A stretch of 64,000 nucleotides of DNA from Micromonospora pallida (GTDB taxonomy: Bacteria; Actinomycetota; Actinomycetes; Mycobacteriales; Micromonosporaceae): contig NZ_FMHW01000002.1 in NCBI RefSeq assembly GCF_900090325.1, positions 1,364,001 to 1,428,000 of the forward strand. Reading direction: 5' to 3'. Position 1 is the stretch's first letter; every line of letters starts with the position of its first letter. Shown here one piece after another: positions 9,273 to 17,793 of this stretch. The translations under genes were made by a program, and so were the position numbers. The notes under the pieces are model-generated. The model was given only the letters and a program-made list of their open reading frames with translations. It was not told where the DNA came from and ran no database searches.

Positions 9273-10766
9273 GTGACCGTACCGGTGATCGTCGCCCTCG
9301 ACTGCTCCACCTCGGCGTGCAAGGCGGTCGTGTTCGACCTCTCCGGGGAGACCGTCTGCGAGTCCCGGCGCTACGTCACCACCACCTCGCCCCGCCCCGG
9401 CTGGTACGAACAGGACGCCACCCAGTGGGCAGAGGGCCTCGCCGACGCCCTCACCTCGGTCGCCGACCTGCTGCCCCCCAGCCACCGGCCCCTCGCGCTC
9501 GGCATCACCCACCAGCGCGAGACGTTCGTCTGCGTGGACCGTGACCACCACCCGATCCGCCCGGCGATCCTGTGGCTGGACAACCGTGCCGAGGAGCAGG
9601 TGGCTCGCCTCGGTGGCGACGCCGTGCAGGCGGCCACCGGCAAGCCGCGGTCCACCCTGCCGTCGCTCTACAAGCTGGCCTGGCTCGCCGAACACGAGCC
9701 GGACACGCTGCGCCGTACCCACCAGGTGCTCGACGTGCACGCGTACGTCTCGCACTATCTCACCGGCGTCGCGGTCACCTCCTGGGCCAGCGCCGACTCC
9801 ACCGCCCTGGTCGACCTCGCCACCCGGGACTGGTCACCGGAGTTGCTGCGCGCCGCCGGCCTGACCCGACAGCAGGTCCCCGAGCTGGCGGCCCCCGGCG
9901 ACCGGATCGGTGGGCTACGGCCCGAGGTGGCCCGGCGCACCGGCCTGCCCGTGGGCCTGCCGGTCGTCGCGGGCGCCGGCGACGGGCAGTGCGCCGGCAT
10001 CGGGGTGGGCGGGCTGGCGCCGGGTACGGCGTACCTGAACCTCGGCACCAGCTTCTCGCTCGGGGCGTTCGTGCCGGGGCGTCCCACCTACCCCGGGCTA
10101 CGCACGATGGCGGCGCCAGTGCCGGGCCACTCAGCCGTGGAGACCCTGCAACCGGTCGGCGGGATGACGCTGGACTGGGCGCGCGACCTGTTGTCCGCAC
10201 CGGACCGCAGCGCCGTCGAGGCGGCCGCCGCCGAGGTGCCGCCCGGGGCCGGCGGGCTGCTCTTCCTGCCCTACCTCGGCGGTCGCGAGACCCCTGTGCA
10301 CCGGTCGGACGTACGGGGCGCGGTGCTCGGCCTGGGTGGGCGACACGGCGCGGCCGAACTGCTCCGGGCCGTCGTCGAGGGACTCGCCCACGATCAACGC
10401 GACTGCCTCGACCTGCTGCGGCAGGCGACCGGCGCGGACCTCCGGCGCGTCATCGTTACCGGCGGCTTCGCCCAGTCCGCCCTGGTCGTCCGGATCTTCT
10501 CCGACGTGCTCGGCGTGCCCACCGCCGTCGCGCCCGAGCGGGAGGGCACCGCCCTCGGCGCGGCCGTCGTCGCCGCCGCGGCCGGTCCCGACGCACCGTA
10601 CGCCGACGTGCCGACGGCCGCGCGGCACATGACCCGGCCGGCCGCCACGGTGGCCGTCGACGCCCACGCCGCCGAGTACCACGAGGCCGTCCGCCCGCTC
10701 CGGGCCGGCGTACTGGCCGGCTTCGACGCGACCGAGCACGCCCTGACCGCGCTGCGCCACCTCTGA
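9273..10766 (+). CDS. FGGY-family carbohydrate kinase
   Basis: 497 residues, the usual length for xylulose, glycerol or erythritol kinases, from a GTG at 9273. The phosphate-binding loop DCSTSACKAVVFD is at the N-terminus. The central region has GITHQRETFV and ILWLDNRA, and the C-terminal ATPase half has the GAGDGQCAGIGVGG, YLNLGTSFSLGAF and VTGGFAQS motifs. It transfers a phosphate from ATP to a sugar or polyol. In this locus, with a polyol dehydrogenase and an erythrulose-kinase-like protein, an erythritol or threitol kinase is a reasonable guess. Sequence inspection alone cannot separate this from xylulokinase. Confidence 0.88.
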   Translation: MTVPVIVALDCSTSACKAVVFDLSGETVCESRRYVTTTSPRPGWYEQDATQWAEGLADALTSVADLLPPSHRPLALGITHQRETFVCVDRDHHPIRPAILWLDNRAEEQVARLGGDAVQAATGKPRSTLPSLYKLAWLAEHEPDTLRRTHQVLDVHAYVSHYLTGVAVTSWASADSTALVDLATRDWSPELLRAAGLTRQQVPELAAPGDRIGGLRPEVARRTGLPVGLPVVAGAGDGQCAGIGVGGLAPGTAYLNLGTSFSLGAFVPGRPTYPGLRTMAAPVPGHSAVETLQPVGGMTLDWARDLLSAPDRSAVEAAAAEVPPGAGGLLFLPYLGGRETPVHRSDVRGAVLGLGGRHGAAELLRAVVEGLAHDQRDCLDLLRQATGADLRRVIVTGGFAQSALVVRIFSDVLGVPTAVAPEREGTALGAAVVAAAAGPDAPYADVPTAARHMTRPAATVAVDAHAAEYHEAVRPLRAGVLAGFDATEHALTALRHL

Positions 10767-10937
10767 GGATGCGCCAGGCTCCGCCCCGACGACGCCCGGG
10801 CAGCCGTCAACGCCCGGGAAGCGCACTCGCAGTACAACCTGACGCCATCCCGGCCTGGACGCGCAGAGTGACCATGGGTGGCTCGCGCCTACCTAATCGC
10901 GTTTCTCGGCGCGCTGGGTGCGCCCTAGACTGCGCCG

Positions 10938-12509
10938 GTGCGTGAGGTATCGGGGGACTTCGAGATCCACATCACGGCCAATGCCTACGACGCCGAGAGG
11001 CTGTCCGCGTTCGCCGCTCAGCGTGGTCTGAAGTTCGTCCACATCGTGCTCGACCGTGGTGCGTACGCCTCGCAACCGATGCTCACCCTGACCGGGCGGG
11101 GCACCCTGACCGAACAGCACACCACGGTGCAGCGTTGGCAGCGCGAACTGGGCGAGGCGTGCATCCACCCCTGTCGTTCGAAGATCGAGGCGGCGCCGTG
11201 GTGCGTCGGCGTACCGCAGTCGGACGAGGAGTCGGCGGTCGAGCCGGCGGGTCGGTACTTCGAGCACCACGTCAAGCTGTTGTTGCCCAGCCCGAGGGTG
11301 GTGGACCGGGTGGCCCTCGCCGAGCTGGTCGAGGCGTACGGGGCGCGACTGTCGCGTAACGCGCGGCGGGAGCGGGCCGACGGCGCGCAGGAACGGTTCG
11401 TCACCCAGCGTTGCCACGGTGTCGGGCTCGCCACGGCCCGGCGGCGACTGGACGAGCTGGTCAGGGCGCTTCGGGCCGCCGGCCACGACATCATCACGGT
11501 GGAGCAGGAGTACGTGGTGTTCGACAGCGCCGTCCACCACGACCAGGGCTGGCTGGATTCATCCGCGGCGAAGGCCAACATCGGGACACGGGACCACGAG
11601 CACCGGAGGCGTCCGGCGGCGGCTGGCTCCCGGGGCTACCCGCCGACCTATCAGGCATTGCCGGACAGCCCGATCGTCCGCCAGTGGGCGGCGTTCGATC
11701 CTGCTCTCAAGCAGTACGGCAACGCCTACCGCGCGGGGGAGCCCGACTTCCTCGTGGCGGCCACCGGGCGGCGGTGGCGCCACGCCCGCCGCGCCGTCAT
11801 GAACCGGGTCCTGGCGGCCGTCGGGGCGACGACCTGGGGGCAGCATCTGGTCCTGCGTGGCAGCGTGACCATGCTGGCCTGGGTCGGTGATGCCGCCCGG
11901 GAACCGGGTGACCTCGACTTCGTCGTCACCCCGCACACCGTGTCCAGCGACAGCGCCGACGCCCGCATGCTGCTCGATGACGTCAAGACGGCCATCCGCG
12001 CCATCCCGGACGCCGGCCTGCTACCGGACCGGATCAGCGAGTCCGCCATCTGGACCTACGAGCGCGCCGACGGCCGCCGCCTCGTCGTCCCGTTCACCGC
12101 ACCGGACGCACCGGACGGCCACGTACAGATCGACATCGTCTTCGGTGAGCAGCTTCCCCTCCCGCCCGAGCTGCTGGTCCTGCCCTACGTCGACGGGCTG
12201 GTACGGGCCGCACCCGCTTCGCTGTCGTTGGCGTGGAAGCTGCTGTGGCTGGCCACCGACATGTACCCGCAGGGCAAGGACCTCTACGACGCCGTCCTGC
12301 TCGCCGAACACACCACCGTCGACCGAGCCCTCGTCCGCGGGCTGATGCGACCGGAACTCGGTGCCGAAGCCGACGGTTTCACGGCCGAGACGGTGCTGTC
12401 CTGGCAGGTCGACTGGACCAACTTCGCCGACGAGTACCCAGCGGTCACGGGCACCGCCGAGCAGTGGACCAGGCGGCTCGCGCTGGCCCTCGATCGTGCC
12501 TGGACCTGA
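10938..12509 (+). CDS. AbiEii-like nucleotidyltransferase fused to an unknown N-terminal region
   Basis: 523 residues from a GTG at 10938. The C-terminal part (about 270-523) resembles the nucleotidyltransferase AbiEii/AbiGii toxin family. It has the helix-strand motif LRGSVTMLAWVGDAAREP followed by GDLDFVV, with the catalytic aspartates, then HVQIDIVFGE and SLAWKLLWLATDMYPQGKDLYD. The N-terminal part (about 1-215) is unrecognised. It seems to contain two related halves, each opening with FE-x-H (FEIHIT, FEHHVK) and ending in a long helix and a strand. Most AbiEii proteins are shorter and stand beside an AbiEi antitoxin, but none is adjacent here. No operon partner: 171 bases precede it and 240 follow. 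The role (toxin, phage defence or RNA modification) is unknown. Confidence 0.75.
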   Translation: MREVSGDFEIHITANAYDAERLSAFAAQRGLKFVHIVLDRGAYASQPMLTLTGRGTLTEQHTTVQRWQRELGEACIHPCRSKIEAAPWCVGVPQSDEESAVEPAGRYFEHHVKLLLPSPRVVDRVALAELVEAYGARLSRNARRERADGAQERFVTQRCHGVGLATARRRLDELVRALRAAGHDIITVEQEYVVFDSAVHHDQGWLDSSAAKANIGTRDHEHRRRPAAAGSRGYPPTYQALPDSPIVRQWAAFDPALKQYGNAYRAGEPDFLVAATGRRWRHARRAVMNRVLAAVGATTWGQHLVLRGSVTMLAWVGDAAREPGDLDFVVTPHTVSSDSADARMLLDDVKTAIRAIPDAGLLPDRISESAIWTYERADGRRLVVPFTAPDAPDGHVQIDIVFGEQLPLPPELLVLPYVDGLVRAAPASLSLAWKLLWLATDMYPQGKDLYDAVLLAEHTTVDRALVRGLMRPELGAEADGFTAETVLSWQVDWTNFADEYPAVTGTAEQWTRRLALALDRAWT

Positions 12510-12749
12510 CCCGGCTCGGTTTCTACGGGTTTGTCGCGCTCCACTGCCAGTGGTGTAGGTCACATCTTCCCTTGCTGTGGCTCACGTCCGTTGCTACCGT
12601 GACTCTCGGTAACATTGAAAGATGCTCATCTATTGATTTATGGGTCATGGCGGTGACCCAGGTCCGTCTCCCATCCCCTGCTCGGTGCCGGCCGATCGCG
12701 GCTGGGCGGAGCCGTGACCAGGCATACCGCCGACAGCGATGGAGCGGCC

Positions 12750-14075
12750 ATGGCCACATTGATCATCGGCAACAGTCGGACCGCGGAGATGGTCGGTGAT
12801 CTCGCGGCGCTGACCCCCGCACAGCTCCGCAGCGGCGGCTGTGTCGCCCAGCGCATGCTCTGGTTCGCCCGGGACGGTGACCTGCTGGTGCTGCCGTTCG
12901 CCCCGGCACCGGAGTACCTGACCTATGTCACCGGCCTGACCGGCACCGACCCCGCCTCGCTCACCATCGTGGTCCCGCCACCCGGCAGCCTCGGCGCGGA
13001 CATCCTCACCCCGGACCGGCTGGCCGACCCCGGATTCCGGGACCAGCTCCGCCGCGCCCTCGGTAGCCGGCCACCGGACGAGATCCTCGCCATCTACAAG
13101 GATCTTTCCGTCGCCGGACTCGCCCGAGCGTTGGCGGCCGAGGCGGCCCTACCCGGGTACCCGTTCAGCGCCCAGGCCGGCGACGCGCTGGTCAACAGCA
13201 AGGCCGGGTTCCGGGCGCTGGCCGCCGGAGCCGGCGTACCGATCGCCCCGGGCACCGTGGTCACCCGGCCGGAGCAGGCCCTGGAAGCCGTCACCGACCT
13301 GTTCGACCAGGGCCACAGCGTGATGGTGAAGCTGGAGTTCAACGGTGGCGGGTTCGGCAACGAGATCCTCAGCCGTACCGCCGGTGTCGCGCCCGCGGGC
13401 GCACCCCGGGTGGTGGTGCTGCCGGACCGGCCCGCCGTGCTGACCTACCTGGAGCAACGCTGGGAATGGCTCACCGCCGGTCGCGCCGACAAGCTGGTGG
13501 TCGAGCGGTTCTTCCCCGGCTCCACCACCGTTTACGCAGAGTACCTCATCGGCGACCGGGGAGCCCGGCTGATCGGTTTGGGTGAGCTGTTGATGGAGCC
13601 GGTGGCGATCGGCGCGGTGCTGCCGGCCCAGACGATCGACGCGCGGACCCGGGCGACGTTGCTCGACGGCGCCCAGCGGCTGACGGACTCGCTGCGCGTC
13701 CTCGGTTACCGGGGTGTGGTCAGCGCCGACGCCATCCACACCCCGGACGGGCAGGTGCTCTTCACCGAGACGAACTGCCGCCTCACCGGCTCCACCCACG
13801 TGCACCTGGTGCTCGACGGCCGGGTGGTGGACGCCGACCACCGGGAGAAACGGGTCTTCCTCGAGCGCGGCGGCTGGGCCGTGCCGTCGTTCCCGGCAGC
13901 CGTCGAGCGGCTCGCCGCAGCCGGCCTCGGCTACGACCCGATCAGCCGCACCGGAGTCGTGATCACCTCGGACGACGGGGACGGCACCGTCGACTGCTGT
14001 GCGATCGCGGACGCCCTGGCCACCGCCGAGGAGATGCACCACAAACTGGGCGGTCTCTTCGCGGGGGAGCGATGA
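12750..14075 (+). CDS. PGM1-type ATP-grasp peptide ligase
   Basis: 441 residues from the ATG at 12750, which has GGAG at 12741-12744. A GTG at 12714 is a possible longer start. It has a pre-ATP-grasp domain (about 1-130) and an ATP-grasp core with the ATP-binding Lys in SVMVKLEFNGGGFGNEI and the metal-binding FTETNCRLTG near residue 350. The C-terminal region is typical of PGM1-related ligases. PGM1 joins a guanidino acid to peptides in pheganomycin biosynthesis, and a relative couples amidino-arginine to pseudodipeptides in ketomemicin biosynthesis. It opens an operon with an amidinotransferase and carbonylmethylene-forming enzymes, so the ketomemicin role fits best. The 240 bp upstream (12510-12749) is AT-richer and likely holds the promoter. 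Confidence 0.88.
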   Translation: MATLIIGNSRTAEMVGDLAALTPAQLRSGGCVAQRMLWFARDGDLLVLPFAPAPEYLTYVTGLTGTDPASLTIVVPPPGSLGADILTPDRLADPGFRDQLRRALGSRPPDEILAIYKDLSVAGLARALAAEAALPGYPFSAQAGDALVNSKAGFRALAAGAGVPIAPGTVVTRPEQALEAVTDLFDQGHSVMVKLEFNGGGFGNEILSRTAGVAPAGAPRVVVLPDRPAVLTYLEQRWEWLTAGRADKLVVERFFPGSTTVYAEYLIGDRGARLIGLGELLMEPVAIGAVLPAQTIDARTRATLLDGAQRLTDSLRVLGYRGVVSADAIHTPDGQVLFTETNCRLTGSTHVHLVLDGRVVDADHREKRVFLERGGWAVPSFPAAVERLAAAGLGYDPISRTGVVITSDDGDGTVDCCAIADALATAEEMHHKLGGLFAGER

Positions 14076-15109
14076 GCCGGCAGATGCGGGCGGTGGTCCT
14101 GCGCCACCCCGGTGGCCCGGACGTGCTCCGCGTCGAACGGGTACCCGAACCGCTGCCCGGACTGGGGGAGTGCCTGATCGACGTGACCCTGACCGGGGTC
14201 AACTTCGACGATCTCGTGCAGCGGGCCGGTGCCCACCCGGAACTGCCGCTGCCGGCGGTGCCCGGCGTGGAGGCGGTGGGCCGCCGTCGGGTCGACGGCC
14301 GGCGGGTGGTCGCGCTGCTGCGCCAGGGCGGCGGGTACGCCGAGGTGGTGGCGGCGCGGGACGCGTACACCGTGGAGGTCCCGGCGGGCATCGACGATGC
14401 GCAGGCGCTGGGCCTGTTCGAGCAGGGCGGCACCGCGTACGGGGCGCTACTGCTGGCCGGTCGGCTGCGGGCCGGGGAGAGCGTGGCGGTCTCGGCGGCG
14501 GCCGGGGGAGTCGGTCACCTCGCCGTGCAGCTCGCGGTGGCGCTCGGTGCCTCCCCGGTGATCGGGCTCGCGTCCACCCCGGCCAAACGGCAGTTCGTCA
14601 AGGGGCTCGGCGCGGACGTGGCGCTGGACCCGGCCGACCCGGAGTTGGCCGACCGGCTACGGGAGGCGGCCGGCGGCATGGGCGTGGACCTGTTCGTCGA
14701 CTCGGTGGGCGGCCCGGTGGCCCGCGCCGGGCTGGCCGGCCTGGCGCCGTTCGGGCGGCTGGTCTGTCTGGGCTGGCGCCCCGCAGCCGCCGACGGTCCC
14801 GGAACCGCCGGGGGCGACCTGCCGGCCGTGGCCGACGTCGACGACGTGACCGGCGTCGTCGCGCTGACCACGGCACAGTTGGCCCGGGGTTCCATCGGCT
14901 GCGCCGGGTTCTGGATGCGGCACGTGGTCGACCACCGGGAACTGCTGTCCGGCATCGCCGAGCGGCTCTTCGCGCTGGCCGCGCACGGTCGGCTCACCGT
15001 GCACGTCGACCGGACCGTGGCGCTGTCCGAGGTCGGCGCGGCACACGCGGCGGTCGCCGCCCGGGCCACCACCGGCAAGGTCCTGATCGACGTACGCCGG
15101 GAGATGTGA
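14072..15109 (+). CDS. Zinc-type (quinone oxidoreductase-like) enoyl reductase
   Basis: 345 residues; the ATG overlaps the ligase stop (ATGA). It is a medium-chain dehydrogenase/reductase of the quinone oxidoreductase group: a GroES-like N-terminal domain with VNFDDLVQRAG, then the Rossmann motif AAAGGVGHLAVQLA near residues 138-151. No structural zinc cysteines are visible, which fits NADPH-dependent reductases rather than alcohol dehydrogenases. In the ketomemicin pathway an unsaturated CoA intermediate, formed after aldol addition and dehydration, must be reduced to a benzylsuccinyl-CoA type product. This enzyme is the natural candidate. That role is inferred from the neighbouring aldolase and MaoC genes. 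Confidence 0.85.
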   Translation: MSRQMRAVVLRHPGGPDVLRVERVPEPLPGLGECLIDVTLTGVNFDDLVQRAGAHPELPLPAVPGVEAVGRRRVDGRRVVALLRQGGGYAEVVAARDAYTVEVPAGIDDAQALGLFEQGGTAYGALLLAGRLRAGESVAVSAAAGGVGHLAVQLAVALGASPVIGLASTPAKRQFVKGLGADVALDPADPELADRLREAAGGMGVDLFVDSVGGPVARAGLAGLAPFGRLVCLGWRPAAADGPGTAGGDLPAVADVDDVTGVVALTTAQLARGSIGCAGFWMRHVVDHRELLSGIAERLFALAAHGRLTVHVDRTVALSEVGAAHAAVAARATTGKVLIDVRREM

Positions 15110-15951
15110 TGTTCACCCGGTACTGCCGTTCCGTGCTCTGCACCCCGGCGACCGCCGCCGACCGGTACGTCAAATGCCACCGCTCCGGAGCCGACATCTG
15201 CCTGGTCGACCTGGAGGATTCGGTGCCGGCACCGGCCAAGGCCGACGCCCGGTCCCGGGCCACGGCGTTCTTCAGCAGCCCGAGCGCGGCCGGTCGCCGG
15301 TGCGCCGTCCGGGTCAACGTGCTCACCGAGCCGGACGGTATGCGGGACCTGCTCGCCCTGCGCGAGTATCCGGTCACGCCGGCCATCGTGCTGGTGCCCA
15401 AGGTGGAGTCGCCCCGGGACGTCGAGATCGTGGCGCAGCTCCTCCGGCCGGTCCGGCCGGACCTGGAACTCTTCGCGGTGATCGAGACGCCGCGTGGAGT
15501 GGAGAACGCGGCGGCGATCGCGGCGACCTCGCCCCGACCGCGGGCACTGATCTTCGGCTCCGCGGACTACGCGTCCGCCCTCGGCATTCGGCTGAGCTGG
15601 GAGCCGCTTGTGCAGGCCCGTACCCGGGTGGTGAACGCCGCCCGGGCGTCCGAAGTCGAGGCGATCGACTCGCCGACCTTCGAACTCCAGGACCTGGCCG
15701 CGCTGCGGCGGGAGGCGGCCCTCGCCCAGGACCTCGGGTTCAGCGGCAAGATCGCCCTGCATCCCCGCCAGGTGGCCGTCATCAACCAGGTCTTCTCGCC
15801 GGACGCGGAGTCGATCGAGGCGGCCCGGCGGGTGGTGGCCGCCGGACAGCGCAGCGGCCAGGGCATCACCACCGTTGACGGCGTGATGGTGGGACGGCCC
15901 TTCTTCGAGGCGTCCCAGCGGTTGCTCGACGAGTTCGACCCGTCCGGCTGA
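15109..15951 (+). CDS. HpcH/HpaI-type aldolase (citrate lyase beta-like)
   Basis: 280 residues; its ATG overlaps the previous stop (TGATG). It is a TIM-barrel CoA-ester lyase/aldolase of the CitE group: the substrate loop DICLVDLEDSVPA near residue 28, the metal-binding Glu in VIETPRGVENA and the Asp in FGSADYASALG. CitE-like enzymes make or break C-C bonds next to acyl-CoA carbonyls. In ketomemicin assembly an enzyme of this family condenses an aryl pyruvate with malonyl-CoA to a benzylmalyl-CoA. Position and family both support that here. Confidence 0.88.
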   Translation: MFTRYCRSVLCTPATAADRYVKCHRSGADICLVDLEDSVPAPAKADARSRATAFFSSPSAAGRRCAVRVNVLTEPDGMRDLLALREYPVTPAIVLVPKVESPRDVEIVAQLLRPVRPDLELFAVIETPRGVENAAAIAATSPRPRALIFGSADYASALGIRLSWEPLVQARTRVVNAARASEVEAIDSPTFELQDLAALRREAALAQDLGFSGKIALHPRQVAVINQVFSPDAESIEAARRVVAAGQRSGQGITTVDGVMVGRPFFEASQRLLDEFDPSG

Positions 15952-15999
15952 CCGCCGCCGGGCCACCAGCCGTCCGCCCCATCGGCAGGGAGAGGAAAA

Positions 16000-17241
16000 G
16001 TGACGAGCACAGACGCGCGACAGGACATCACCGGACCGCACCGGTATCGCAACGCGGAGAAGATGATCCGCACGGCCGACCCGGTGTGGCAGGCCGCCGC
16101 CGACCACGGCCTGACCGGCATCAGGGTCGACACGCCCTCGGGCGACTCGAACAACCGGCTCGTCGACCGGGAGACCGGCCACGAGTTCGTCAACATGTGT
16201 TCCTGCGCGTACCTCGGGCTGAACCACCATCCGGCGGTGATCGACGGTGCCGTGTCGGCGCTGCGCGAGGCCGGCACCACCTGGCTGGTCACCTCCACCA
16301 CCCGCATCCGGCACCAACTGCTGGCCCGCCTGGAGGACGAACTGGGCGAGCTGTTCGGCGCCCGGGTGCTGCCCGGCAGCTCGTGCAGCGCGCTCACCGC
16401 CGGCATCCTGCCCCTGGTCGCCTCCGGGCACCTCGCACCGGGCGGCCCCCGGGTCATGGTCTTCGACCGCTTCTGCCACTTCTGCATGTCGTACGTGAAG
16501 CCCATCTGCGCCGAGGAGAGCCTCGTCCTCACCTGCGACCACAACGACCTGGACTACCTGGAGGACGTCTGCCGGCGCTACCCCAGCGTGGCGTACGTCG
16601 CCGACGGCGCGTACTCGATGGGCGGTACCGCCGCCCTGGACGGCCTGTTGGAACTCCAGGACCGGTACGGGTTGTTCCTGTTCATCGACGACTCGCACTC
16701 GCTGTCCATCATGGGCGAGCGGGGGGAGGGATTCGTCCGCTCCCGGCTGACCATGAACCCGCGCACGATCATCGTCACCAGCCTGGGTAAGGGCTTCGGC
16801 ACCGGCGGCGGCGTGGCCATGCTCGGCGACCCGGCGATGCACGGCTTCCTGACCCGGCACGCCGGGCCGGTGGGCTGGTCGCAGAACATGGCCCTGCCAC
16901 TGGTGGGTGCCTCGTTGGCGAGCGCCGCCATCCACCGCTCACCCGAACTGGGTGAGTTGCAGCGCCGACTCCACGACAACGTGGCGTACTTCGACCAGCT
17001 CCTGCCCACCTCGTTCGCGGGCAACGGCCTGCCGGTACGCCGGATCACCGTGGGCGACACCGACCGGGCGGTCCAGCTCTCCGCGGAGCTGTACCGGCGG
17101 GGCTTCTACAGCTCTGCGGTGTTCTTTCCGATCGTGCCGCAGGGCCAGGCCGGGCTGCGGATCATGATCCGTGCGGACATCGACCGGCAGACCCTGAAAA
17201 CCTTCACCGACCATGTGCGGGAGCTGACCGGTGCCGACTGA
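16000..17241 (+). CDS. Alpha-oxoamine synthase (PLP-dependent, KBL/BioF-like)
   Basis: 413 residues from a GTG at 16000 behind GGAGAGG. It is a fold-type I PLP enzyme related to 2-amino-3-ketobutyrate CoA ligase, BioF and serine palmitoyltransferase. It has the early CSCAYLGLNHHP motif, the cofactor Asp/His motif FIDDSHSLSIMG and the PLP lysine in VTSLGKGFGTGGG near residue 267. Such enzymes join an acyl-CoA to an amino acid with loss of carboxyl, giving a ketone. In the ketomemicin pathway this creates the carbonylmethylene bond that replaces an amide in the pseudodipeptide. It overlaps the next gene by 11 bases. Confidence 0.9.
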   Translation: MTSTDARQDITGPHRYRNAEKMIRTADPVWQAAADHGLTGIRVDTPSGDSNNRLVDRETGHEFVNMCSCAYLGLNHHPAVIDGAVSALREAGTTWLVTSTTRIRHQLLARLEDELGELFGARVLPGSSCSALTAGILPLVASGHLAPGGPRVMVFDRFCHFCMSYVKPICAEESLVLTCDHNDLDYLEDVCRRYPSVAYVADGAYSMGGTAALDGLLELQDRYGLFLFIDDSHSLSIMGERGEGFVRSRLTMNPRTIIVTSLGKGFGTGGGVAMLGDPAMHGFLTRHAGPVGWSQNMALPLVGASLASAAIHRSPELGELQRRLHDNVAYFDQLLPTSFAGNGLPVRRITVGDTDRAVQLSAELYRRGFYSSAVFFPIVPQGQAGLRIMIRADIDRQTLKTFTDHVRELTGAD

Positions 17242-17791
17242 GCGGGAAGAGGAGCCGACCGCGGACCGGGCCCAGCCGACCGGGTACCGCCGGGTGGGGG
17301 AGAACCGGTACCGGGAGCAGGTCGGTTTCTACTACGACGAGATCGTCGTCGGCACGGTGATCGAGCACCGCCCCGGCCGTACCGTGACGGAGATGGACAA
17401 CGTGCTGATGAGCATGTTGAGCATGAACGCCGCGCCGCTGCACATCGACAGCGCGTACGCCGCCCAGGGTCGGTGGGGCAAGCCGATCGTCTCCAGCCTG
17501 GTGACGCTGAGCATCGTCGGCGGGATGACCGCCCGCAGCACCAGCGGCCGGGCCATCGCCAACCTCGGCTGGGACCGGATCCGCCTGTCGCACCCGGTCT
17601 TCGTCGGCGACACCCTGTACGCCGAGAGCGAGGTGACCGCCAAGCGGCTCTCCGCCAGCCGGCCGGGAGAGGGCATCGTGACCTGCCGCACCACCGGGAT
17701 CAAGGCCACCGGCGAGGTGGTGCTCACCTACGAGCGCAGCTTCCTGGTGCCGACCCACGAATCCAGCATTGACGACAGGACGGGATACTGA
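17231..17791 (+). CDS. MaoC-family (R)-enoyl-CoA hydratase/dehydratase
   Basis: 186 residues from a GTG at 17231. It has a single hot-dog fold with the MaoC segment VTEMDNVLMSMLSMNAAPLH near residues 53-72, where Asp and His are expected catalytic residues, and GWDRIRLSHPVFVGDTL later on. Its place between the oxoamine synthase and the amidinotransferase makes it the likely dehydratase that turns the malyl-type CoA intermediate into an unsaturated one before reduction. The first 25 residues are acidic and variable, so a downstream start cannot be excluded, although no better ribosome site is seen. Confidence 0.87.
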   Translation: MPTEREEEPTADRAQPTGYRRVGENRYREQVGFYYDEIVVGTVIEHRPGRTVTEMDNVLMSMLSMNAAPLHIDSAYAAQGRWGKPIVSSLVTLSIVGGMTARSTSGRAIANLGWDRIRLSHPVFVGDTLYAESEVTAKRLSASRPGEGIVTCRTTGIKATGEVVLTYERSFLVPTHESSIDDRTGY

Positions 17792-17793
17792 CC

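Noticed and set aside
15109..17791. Propionate, methylaspartate or fatty-acid catabolism for the aldolase and MaoC genes
   Set aside because: Their coupling to a PGM1-type ligase, an oxoamine synthase and an amidinotransferase fits pseudopeptide biosynthesis much better.
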